Below, in pieces: positions 1-6,102 of a stretch of 10,563 nt of DNA. Each line of letters starts with the position of its first letter. The first letter of the stretch is position 1. The notes beneath the pieces are model-generated. The model was given only the letters and a program-made list of their open reading frames with translations. It had not been told where the DNA came from and did not search any database. Origin of the DNA: Aphodosoma sp045614825 (lineage in GTDB: Bacteria; Bacteroidota; Bacteroidia; Bacteroidales; Paludibacteraceae); NCBI GenBank assembly GCA_045614825.1, contig JAZLDO010000078.1:1-10563 (forward strand), read 5' to 3'. The translations under genes were made by a program, and so were the position numbers.

Positions 1-47
1 TCTGACTGTTAATCAGAGGGTCCTTGGTTCAAGTCCAAGAGGGAGAG
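1..47 (+). tRNA. tRNA-Asn (GTT), 5'-truncated by the window edge
   Basis: This is the 3' part of an asparagine tRNA. It starts exactly at the anticodon stem (TCTGA 1-5), with loop CTGTTAA (anticodon GTT at 8-10) and closing arm TCAGA (13-17). The T arm is CTTGG / TTCAAGT / CCAAG, and the 3' acceptor strand AGGGAGA with discriminator G ends at 47. CCA is not encoded. Positions 1-48 are identical to 94-141 in the complete copy downstream, so this is a tandem duplicate. The acceptor 5' strand and D arm lie outside the window. Confidence 0.93.
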
Positions 48-66
48 CAATAGTTTAAAAGTACAT

Positions 67-140
67 TCTTCCTTAGCTCAGTCGGTTAGAGCATCTGACT
101 GTTAATCAGAGGGTCCTTGGTTCAAGTCCAAGAGGGAGAG
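67..140 (+). tRNA. tRNA-Asn (GTT)
   Basis: A complete 74-nt asparagine tRNA that folds by eye into a standard cloverleaf. The acceptor strand TCTTCCT (67-73) pairs with AGGGAGA (133-139) with one G-U pair. The D arm is GCTC ... GAGC, and the anticodon arm is TCTGA-CTGTTAA-TCAGA with anticodon GTT at 101-103. The T arm is CTTGG-TTCAAGT-CCAAG and the discriminator is G140. CCA is not encoded and must be added after transcription. It follows the upstream copy by 19 nt, which suggests one precursor transcript ending at the terminator just downstream. Confidence 0.97.
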
Positions 141-143
141 CTC

Positions 144-180
144 AAAAAGCCTGTAAGACATAGTCTATCAGGCTTTTTTT
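144..180 (+). terminator. Rho-independent terminator of the tRNA-Asn unit
   Basis: The inverted repeat AGCCTG (148-153) / CAGGCT (169-174) is extended by A4/T4 pairing outside it. A small inner AGAC/GTCT pairing lies in the loop, and the 3' side runs into a T tract ending at 180. It begins three bases after the tRNA, so it most simply ends the tRNA transcript and insulates it from the deaminase gene. Confidence 0.88.
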
Positions 181-217
181 GTTAATACAACCATTAACCA
201 AACTAAACACAAACAAT

Positions 218-640
218 ATGGCAACAAAACAAGAACTTCTTGACAAACGCTATATGCGCATGGCTCGCATTTGGGCAGAAAACTCATACTGCAAACGTCG
301 CCAAGTTGGTGCTTTACTCGTTAAAAACCAAATGATTATCTCGGATGGCTACAATGGCACTCCTTCTGGCTTTGAAAATAACTGCGAAGACGACAACAAC
401 ACTTCTCTTCCATACGTACTCCATGCCGAAGCTAATGCTATTACTAAAGTAGCTCGTTCAAGCAATAGTAGCGATGGTGCAACTCTCTACGTAACAGCAT
501 CACCATGCATCGAATGTGCTAAACTCATCATCCAATCAGGCATCGTGCGCGTAGTGTATGGCGAAGAATATCGTATCCGCGATGGCATCGAACTCCTCCA
601 ACGCGCAGGCATAGAAGTTGTATATGAACCTGCTGAATAA
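218..640 (+). CDS. dCMP deaminase (cytidine/deoxycytidylate deaminase superfamily)
   Basis: A 140-aa cytosolic zinc enzyme, predicted to deaminate dCMP to dUMP and so feed dTMP synthesis. The zinc/catalytic signature is visible: H69-A-E71 (zinc ligand and proton-shuttle glutamate) and S-P-C97-I-E-C100 (the two cysteine ligands). The GYNGTPSGF stretch at 44-52, preceding the active site, is typical of dCMP deaminases rather than free-cytidine deaminases. C25 and C56 could take part in a second metal site, but that is speculative. Length fits the family. ATG at 218 is chosen because an in-frame TTG at 179 lies in the terminator T tract and would add a non-conserved leader. The leader is A-rich without Shine-Dalgarno. 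The TAA stop is the first triplet of the following 7-bp repeat array. Confidence 0.95.
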   Translation: MATKQELLDKRYMRMARIWAENSYCKRRQVGALLVKNQMIISDGYNGTPSGFENNCEDDNNTSLPYVLHAEANAITKVARSSNSSDGATLYVTASPCIECAKLIIQSGIVRVVYGEEYRIRDGIELLQRAGIEVVYEPAE

Positions 641-670
641 TTAGTAATTAGTAATTAGTAATTAGTAATT
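638..670 (+). repeat. 7-bp tandem repeat (TAATTAG), about 4.7 copies
   Basis: Four perfect TAATTAG units start at 638, 645, 652 and 659, followed by a partial TAATT (666-670). The first TAA is the stop codon of the dCMP deaminase gene. Because 7 is not a multiple of 3, the array puts TAA or TAG in all three forward frames. It shares the TAATT core and period with the arrays at 2389 and 3396. Confidence 0.93.
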
Positions 671-676
671 GGAAAT

Positions 677-736
677 TATTATAGCCACTATAGTTTCTAT
701 TGTTCTTATAACTTCTATTGTTTCTATAGCTTCTAC
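677..736 (+). repeat. Degenerate 9-bp tandem repeat (TTCTATWGY-like)
   Basis: Immediately after the 7-bp array, a second periodic tract with period 9 runs for about 6.7 units. Units at 695 and 713 are TTCTATTGT, the unit at 722 is TTCTATAGC and the one at 686 is CACTATAGT; those at 677 and 704 are more diverged. The 10-mer TTCTATTGTT occurs exactly at 695 and 713. No gene is supported here. The tract is the leader of the S41 peptidase gene and I saw no TAnnTTTG promoter element in it. Confidence 0.75.
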
Positions 737-750
737 AAAAAAAATAAAAA

Positions 751-2358
751 ATGAAAAAAGTTCTCCCAATCATAATCGCCATAGCTTTAGCTTTTGGCGT
801 GGTTCTTGGTTTTCTAATATCAACCCGTTCAACACAAAATATGCTCGGCGATATTAGTTCAAAACTACAAGGCAATAACACCGCATCTAACAAAGTAACC
901 GAACTACTAAATATAATCGACCGCGCATACGTCGATACTATCGACATCAACCAAATCAACGAGGCTGTCATTATCACAGCCCTCAACCAACTCGACCCTC
1001 ACTCAAGCTACATTCCAAAAGAAGACCTCGAAGCTGCCAACGAACAACTCGAAGGCTCATTCTCAGGCATTGGCGTGCAATTCAATCTCCAAGAAGACAC
1101 AATATATATAGTAGATGTCATCTCTGGCGGACCTTCAGAGCGTGCAGGTCTCCTCCCTGGCGACCGCATCACCGAAGTCAATGACACCCTCTTTGTTGGC
1201 AAGGAAATCAACAACGAAAAGGTATTCAAAAAACTCCGTGGTCCTAAAGGCTCTTCTGTGCGTCTTGGCATAGTGCGCCGTGGTACTCCCGAACTCCTCC
1301 ACTTCGACATCACTCGCGAAGATATACCTGTGCATAGTGTTGATATTGCCTATATGATTACCCCTACTACAGGCTTCATCGCAGTAAACTCTTTCGGTGC
1401 CAACACTTATTCTGAGTTCTTAACCGGTCTTGCTAAACTCAAAGCTCAAGGCATGCAAAATCTTATAGTTGACCTACGAGGCAATTCAGGTGGATACCTC
1501 GACGCCGCAGTCAATATGATTAACGAATTTCTCAACAAAGGAGAACTTATTGTATATGTAGAAGGTCGCGCCTACCCTCGCTACGATATTAAAGCTACAG
1601 GTAACGGATCTTTCAAAAATACCCCTCTCATCGTACTTATCGATGAATTTTCTGGCTCTGCTAGCGAAATTTTTGCTGGTGCTATGCAAGACAACGACCG
1701 AGGCACAATCATCGGTCGCCGCTCGTTTGGTAAAGGTCTTGTGCAACAACCATTCAATTTCAGCGATGGCAGCCAAGCTCGCCTCACAATTGCTCGCTAC
1801 TACACACCTTCGGGTCGCTGCATTCAAAAGCCTTACACTCGTGGCAAAGCAGAAGACTACGAAACCGACATTTGGAATAGATACCTACAAGGCGAATTCT
1901 TCAATGCCGACTCTATCCACCTTGCCGATTCGGTAGAATATCACACGAAAAAAGGTCGTGTCGTCTATGGCGGTGGTGGCATTATGCCAGATGTCTTCGT
2001 GCCTCGCGACACTTCAGACATCACTCCTTATTTCACTAAATTAGTAAACAAGGCTCTCATCTATAAATTTGCACTCAAATACACCGAAGCTCATCGTGCC
2101 GAACTCAAAGAGTTCACAGATTGGCAATCGCTCAATGCCCATCTCAACACTCTTGGATTATTCGACCAACTTGTTGCTTATGCTGCTAAAGAAGATGTTA
2201 CAGGCTCAAACACCGACAAACGCACATCTCACAAACTCATTAACGAACACATCAACTCATATATAGTGCGCAATATTCTCGGCGACGAAGGCTTCTACCC
2301 ACTTCTCTACACTACCGACGAAACAGTAATCGAAGCACTTAAACAAGTTGAAAGTTGA
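751..2358 (+). CDS. S41 family C-terminal processing peptidase (CtpA/Prc-like), membrane-anchored
   Basis: A 535-aa serine protease of the carboxyl-terminal processing family, expected to work in the periplasm on envelope proteins. An uncleaved-looking N-terminal membrane segment spans about 5-23, after a short KK. A PDZ domain occupies about 100-185 (SGIGV at 105-109, GGPSERAGLLPGDRI at 126-140). The S41 core follows: the DLRGNSGG motif at 241-248, the nucleophile S303 in GSASEI, and the general base K328 in SFGKGL. The 25-residue Ser-Lys spacing equals that of characterised CtpA/Tsp enzymes. The C-terminal 170 residues are a family-typical extension. ATG at 751 follows an A-rich leader. The gap to the deaminase gene (110 bp) is almost wholly repeat. 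The substrate cannot be told from sequence. Confidence 0.95.
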   Translation: MKKVLPIIIAIALAFGVVLGFLISTRSTQNMLGDISSKLQGNNTASNKVTELLNIIDRAYVDTIDINQINEAVIITALNQLDPHSSYIPKEDLEAANEQLEGSFSGIGVQFNLQEDTIYIVDVISGGPSERAGLLPGDRITEVNDTLFVGKEINNEKVFKKLRGPKGSSVRLGIVRRGTPELLHFDITREDIPVHSVDIAYMITPTTGFIAVNSFGANTYSEFLTGLAKLKAQGMQNLIVDLRGNSGGYLDAAVNMINEFLNKGELIVYVEGRAYPRYDIKATGNGSFKNTPLIVLIDEFSGSASEIFAGAMQDNDRGTIIGRRSFGKGLVQQPFNFSDGSQARLTIARYYTPSGRCIQKPYTRGKAEDYETDIWNRYLQGEFFNADSIHLADSVEYHTKKGRVVYGGGGIMPDVFVPRDTSDITPYFTKLVNKALIYKFALKYTEAHRAELKEFTDWQSLNAHLNTLGLFDQLVAYAAKEDVTGSNTDKRTSHKLINEHINSYIVRNILGDEGFYPLLYTTDETVIEALKQVES

Positions 2359-2388
2359 AATTAAAAAATCACATAATAAAAACACTAC

Positions 2389-2410
2389 TAATTCCTCACT
2401 CCTAACTCCT
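2389..2410 (+). repeat. 7-bp tandem repeat abutting the antiporter start codon
   Basis: Units TAATTCC (2389), TCACTCC (2396) and TAACTCC (2403) are followed by a single T and then the ATG at 2411. They fit the consensus TMAYTCC. The array occupies the place where a ribosome binding site would be expected. Confidence 0.85.
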
Positions 2411-3373
2411 ATGAACTACTTACTTCTCGTTGTAGGTTTCGCCCTACTAACTATCGCAGCCAACTGGCTCATCAATGGCGCATCTGGATTGGCAAAACGC
2501 CTTAATATATCTGACCTCGTCATCGGTCTTACAATCGTAGCGTTCGGCACATCTGCCCCAGAACTTGTTGTCAACATAGTTGCAGCGACCGAAGGTTCAT
2601 CTGATATAGCCCTCACCAATATTCTTGGTAGCAATATTATCAATACTCTCATAATCTTGGGCGTATCTGCCGCAATATATCCTGTAGCATGCAAAAAATC
2701 AACCTTCCGCATCGAAATACCGCTCAGTGCATTAGCTGGACTTGCAGTGCTCATCCTTGGCACTAACTTTTTTGGAATGCTAACCCTTGGCGAATCACAA
2801 TATGGTGTCTCACGCCTTGATGGCATCATACTACTTATTATCTTCGCAGGGTTCTGCTCATACACAATCTATCAAGGGCTACATAGCCGTGAAGAAAACA
2901 CAGAGAGCTTCGAAGCTATGCCTATATGGAAATCTCTCATTCTCATAGCTATTGGTCTTACCGGACTCATCTATGGTGGTGAACTCATTGTGAGCAATGC
3001 CGTTACTATCGCAAAAGGATTAGGTATCAGCGAAGCGGTTATCGGTGTAACTGTTGTAGCACTCGGCACATCACTTCCCGAACTTGCAACATCAGCAATG
3101 GCTGCACTCAAAAAGAATACTGACCTTGCTATTGGTAACGTCATAGGTTCAAATATTTTCAATGTCTTCTTTGTACTCGGACTAAGTTCAATAATCAATC
3201 CACTAGCAAGCTACCCAAACCTACAAGTTGATGCAGCCATGGCAACTGGTTCAAGCATACTTCTACTTATCTTTATTGCCCTCAGCCGCAAAAACAATAT
3301 CAACCGCATCGAAGGTATATCAATGCTCACAATCTACGGCATATATCTTGCATGGCTATTAACAACATTATAG
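2411..3373 (+). CDS. Calcium/sodium antiporter, CaCA family (YrbG-like)
   Basis: A 320-aa inner-membrane protein, hydrophobic almost throughout, consistent with the roughly 10-helix CaCA fold. It carries the two inverted alpha repeats that form the ion site. Repeat 1 has VIGLTIVAFGTSAPE (37-51) and ILGSNIINT (71-79); repeat 2 has VIGVTVVALGTSLPE (210-224) and VIGSNIFNV (244-252). E51 and E224 are the conserved acidic residues expected to bind cation. A hydrophilic loop at about 155-172 separates the halves. The function is Na+/Ca2+-type exchange by family; ion selectivity is inferred only. ATG at 2411 is preferred over an in-frame TTG at 2348, which overlaps the S41 gene and would add 21 polar residues translated from the repeat leader. 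The gap to the S41 gene is 52 bp. Confidence 0.94.
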   Translation: MNYLLLVVGFALLTIAANWLINGASGLAKRLNISDLVIGLTIVAFGTSAPELVVNIVAATEGSSDIALTNILGSNIINTLIILGVSAAIYPVACKKSTFRIEIPLSALAGLAVLILGTNFFGMLTLGESQYGVSRLDGIILLIIFAGFCSYTIYQGLHSREENTESFEAMPIWKSLILIAIGLTGLIYGGELIVSNAVTIAKGLGISEAVIGVTVVALGTSLPELATSAMAALKKNTDLAIGNVIGSNIFNVFFVLGLSSIINPLASYPNLQVDAAMATGSSILLLIFIALSRKNNINRIEGISMLTIYGIYLAWLLTTL

Positions 3374-3395
3374 TGTGTAGTGGATAAAAAATTTC

Positions 3396-3428
3396 TAATT
3401 CCTCATTCCTAACTCCTAATTCCTAACC
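3396..3428 (+). repeat. 7-bp tandem repeat abutting the patatin start codon
   Basis: Units TAATTCC (3396), TCATTCC (3403), TAACTCC (3410) and TAATTCC (3417) are followed by TAACC and then the ATG at 3429. They have the same TMAYTCC consensus as the array at 2389 and the same placement directly in front of a start codon. Confidence 0.9.
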
Positions 3429-4193
3429 ATGTTTCGCATCGGATTAACACTAAGTGGAGGAGGAGCCAAAGGATTGGCTCACGCGGGCGTACTCAAAGCT
3501 CTTGAAGAATATGGCTTACGTCCACAGATACTGTCTGGGGTAAGTGCCGGAGCCATTGTTGCAGCGCTATATGCCGATGGCAAAACACCCGACGAAATCT
3601 GCTACTTCTTCAAGCAGACCAAGTTCATGGACTATGTTGGTTTCATTCGTCCTAAAAAAGGACTTATGAGCAATCGTAAATTCGAGAAAATGCTCTCCGA
3701 AGCCATCTCTGCCAAAACATTCGAGGAACTATCGATGCCACTCTTCATCAATGCCACCGAACTAACAGTAGGCGAAAATGCAGTTTTCTCATCTGGCCCA
3801 CTAATCGAAAAATTAGTAGCCTCTGCATCCGTGCCTATCTTCCTAACGCCAAAAGAGATTGGCGACAAAGTATATGTCGATGGTGGCATATTCAACAACA
3901 TGCCAGCCTCACTCATTCGCTCACAATGCAAATTTCTGATCGGTTGCCACGTCAACCCTATTCGCTATGACGATACTGTACACACAGCAAAACAAATCTT
4001 AGAACGTATATACAATCTATCGATACAATCAAGCACCGTTCCCGAAAAGAAAATATGCAACCTCGTGCTCGAGCCCGACGAAGCCAAACAATACGGCATG
4101 TTCGATACCGACCACTTCGAAGATATATTCAACATCGGCTACGAACACACAAAAGAAATACTCCTAAAAACAAAAATAGAATTGCCTCTATAA
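3429..4193 (+). CDS. Patatin-like phospholipase (NTE/RssA-type)
   Basis: A 254-aa serine acyl hydrolase with a complete Ser-Asp dyad. The oxyanion-hole glycine loop is GGGAKG (10-15). The nucleophile elbow is G37-V-S39-A-G41. The catalytic aspartate is D151 in the DGG motif (151-153). The length fits a single-domain bacterial patatin, with no signal peptide, beta-barrel or cyclic-nucleotide-binding extension, so a cytoplasmic or membrane-associated lipase/esterase is likely. The substrate is not predictable. The gene begins 55 bp after the antiporter gene. The last codons and stop lie inside the hairpin of the shared terminator (4172-4211). The protein appears intact. Confidence 0.94.
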   Translation: MFRIGLTLSGGGAKGLAHAGVLKALEEYGLRPQILSGVSAGAIVAALYADGKTPDEICYFFKQTKFMDYVGFIRPKKGLMSNRKFEKMLSEAISAKTFEELSMPLFINATELTVGENAVFSSGPLIEKLVASASVPIFLTPKEIGDKVYVDGGIFNNMPASLIRSQCKFLIGCHVNPIRYDDTVHTAKQILERIYNLSIQSSTVPEKKICNLVLEPDEAKQYGMFDTDHFEDIFNIGYEHTKEILLKTKIELPL

Positions 4194-4211
4194 AGAAGCA
4201 ATTCTATTTTT
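4172..4211. terminator. Bidirectional rho-independent terminator between convergent genes
   Basis: A perfect 14-bp inverted repeat, AAAAATAGAATTGC (4172-4185) / GCAATTCTATTTTT (4198-4211), with a 12-nt loop. The + strand continues into two more T (to 4213). The - strand ends in U5-G-U5. It therefore suits both the patatin gene, whose stop TAA (4191-4193) lies in the loop, and the convergent gene ending at 4234. Confidence 0.9.
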
Positions 4212-4233
4212 TTACAATATCTTATAATATCTA

Positions 4234-6057
4234 TTATTTGACAACAACTTTAGCAGTTGTATTCGCACTTTTCACCACATACACTCCTGCCGACAATCCT
4301 GTTACATCCATACGATTAGCCCCTTGCATAATCAACTGACCATTTACATTGAATAGATATATATCACCTTCTGCCATCAACACTTCGCCATCAAATACAA
4401 TAGCAGTCTCAACACCATCGAGAGCAGTTTCTATATCGTCGTCATCCTCCTCTGCCAACAAATCGTAATAGTTAAGTGTATATTTTTGATTATTATCAGA
4501 ATAAACCAAAACTAAAGTCGATTTATTTGCATTTGTCAACAAATAATTTGCAACTATTTTACCTCCCATATCTTCATTTGTTTCAAATTCATACAAAACT
4601 TCACCTTTGTTATTACAAATCAACAATACGTCTTCTCCTTCGCGGAATGCTGAAACAAGATATTCACGAGCATCATCCGAATTAAACAAATTAGGGTTCA
4701 ATGATGCTGGTGTAAGATGAACATACGATACATCCAAATCCGCACCTACTTTAAGTGTATCGCGGCGCAACAAATTGGCAGCTTTGTCAAACCAAGCCAC
4801 ACATTGTATCACCTCATTACCGATCAACTCTTCTTCAGCAAATGCTGCTACATATTGGTATGATTCACCCTCTGGACAACGAACAAACGATGTTTGCAAT
4901 GCCTTATCATCAACTGCTAATGGCAACTCTGCCACAGTTGTCAAAGATGGAAAATCTACACATACAACTTTATCTCCTTTATGAAATGCCAATTGTTGAG
5001 AATAACCTTCCACATCCGACATAGTTGCAAAACCAGTTATATCCGAAGCTATAGTACTCAACATATTGCCGTTTGCATCAAACAAATAGAGCGAATATGA
5101 AGAGAAAGCAGTGAATCCATCTGCTGTATAACCCATAGCAACTACAAAAGCATCTGATCCTGCACTATAATTAAAGATAACATCACTTTCACCTTCAAAC
5201 AAACCAAACAACGGAATAGAATAACCAGATGACGCATTAATAGGATTGATTTTTGTAGTAGAAACTGTTGCAAAAGAATCATCATAACGAACAATATTCA
5301 ATTTATTGACATCTGATTCCATATACATTTTTTCAAATTCACTTACAAAATAATTCACCTTACCGTTGTTTGCAACCAATATTATAGGCAATGTAGCACC
5401 CGCAACGCCATAAGCCGACACTGTATTGAAAGCATTTACCGAAAAAGTATGAGCTAATACTGCTACATTCGACTCTGCTGTTGCAGAATTATAAACATCA
5501 TATTTCAAATAAGTATCATAGCCAGCTCTGAATGGTTGTTGAAACACAAGTGTAAAATCTTCAGCTTCCGTTCCTGCATTAATCCAAGTTGCAATTTGTC
5601 CATCAATAGTAGAAACTTTTTGTGTTGTTTCTGCCAACGAATAAACCACATTAAGGAAACGGCCCACATAATCTTTTGTTGTTCCGTGCATAAATAATAT
5701 TACCTCATAATTGTCATCATTGTTGAAAAAACGTTGAGTAACCAATGGATGTACATCTAAGTCATTAATTGCAGTGACTCCTTCAGTTGGCACTGCATCC
5801 GCCACCTCTCCTACAAGTTCATTATTTCCGTCATAAACCGATAAAACAAACGATTTGAAGTTAGTACCTACCCTTTCATAATTAACAGTATAAGTCCATT
5901 CCGAACCATCAGGGGCATTCATTCTGCCATAAGCATCAACTCCAGATATTTGCATATTGGCAACTAATTCTTCACTATCAGTTTGAGCCAACGAATTAAA
6001 AGTTGCTCCTAAAAGAACAAATAATACTAAATTAAAATAACAAACTATTCTTTTCAT
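4234..6057 (-). CDS. Secreted T9SS cargo protein of unrecognised family (short paralog, 607 aa)
   Basis: I do not recognise the main domain. Residues 1-24 look like a Sec signal peptide (KR, hydrophobic core, NSLA before Q25). Residues 25-530 are a beta-rich region without catalytic motifs. It has scattered D/N-x-N/D-G-N/E-x-L turns (YDGNNELV 75-82, FDANGNML 326-333, NNKGEVLYEF 482-491), which would suit beta-propeller or beta-sandwich blades, but that is inference. An acidic linker (EEDDDD, 536-541) leads to a C-terminal tail with GDIYLFNVNGQL (564-575) and GLSAGVYVV (587-595), ending in KVVVK. This is typical of T9SS type A sorting domains. It is expected to be exported by Sec, moved across the outer membrane by T9SS and anchored at the surface or released. 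The gene is paralogous to, and 45 bp downstream of, the 1036-aa gene. The gap is AT-rich with a 14-bp palindrome (6063-6076) but shows no promoter or terminator, so co-transcription is likely. Confidence 0.85.
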   Translation of the reverse strand: MKRIVCYFNLVLFVLLGATFNSLAQTDSEELVANMQISGVDAYGRMNAPDGSEWTYTVNYERVGTNFKSFVLSVYDGNNELVGEVADAVPTEGVTAINDLDVHPLVTQRFFNNDDNYEVILFMHGTTKDYVGRFLNVVYSLAETTQKVSTIDGQIATWINAGTEAEDFTLVFQQPFRAGYDTYLKYDVYNSATAESNVAVLAHTFSVNAFNTVSAYGVAGATLPIILVANNGKVNYFVSEFEKMYMESDVNKLNIVRYDDSFATVSTTKINPINASSGYSIPLFGLFEGESDVIFNYSAGSDAFVVAMGYTADGFTAFSSYSLYLFDANGNMLSTIASDITGFATMSDVEGYSQQLAFHKGDKVVCVDFPSLTTVAELPLAVDDKALQTSFVRCPEGESYQYVAAFAEEELIGNEVIQCVAWFDKAANLLRRDTLKVGADLDVSYVHLTPASLNPNLFNSDDAREYLVSAFREGEDVLLICNNKGEVLYEFETNEDMGGKIVANYLLTNANKSTLVLVYSDNNQKYTLNYYDLLAEEDDDDIETALDGVETAIVFDGEVLMAEGDIYLFNVNGQLIMQGANRMDVTGLSAGVYVVKSANTTAKVVVK

Positions 6058-6102
6058 AACTTTTTAATTAATTAAATTTATTTGATTTTTTCAATAATAA
6101 TC

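Noticed and set aside
1..141. Integrated-element attachment duplication (att sites in tRNA-Asn)
   Set aside because: The two copies are 93 bp apart, no integrase or element lies between them, and the second copy is a complete tRNA; tandem duplication is simpler.
179..217. Upstream in-frame TTG start for the dCMP deaminase
   Set aside because: It lies in the T tract of the tRNA terminator and adds 13 residues unlike the family; ATG at 218 gives the usual N-terminus.
638..736. CRISPR-like array
   Set aside because: The repeat units are only 7 and 9 bp and contiguous, with no spacers and no cas genes in the window.
648..986. Minus-strand open frame over the repeat-filled gap and S41 start
   Set aside because: Its repetitive Y/N/R-rich end is a translation of the 9-bp repeats, and the rest is antisense to a well-supported gene.
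2348..2410. Upstream in-frame TTG start for the antiporter
   Set aside because: It overlaps the S41 coding region and translates the 7-bp repeat leader; the first membrane segment begins right after the ATG at 2411.
2411..4193. Defence or toxin role for the antiporter-patatin pair (for example a nucleotide-activated phospholipase system)
   Set aside because: The patatin is a plain single-domain RssA-like enzyme, and no nucleotide cyclase, sensor or accessory gene is adjacent; the antiporter is an ordinary CaCA protein.
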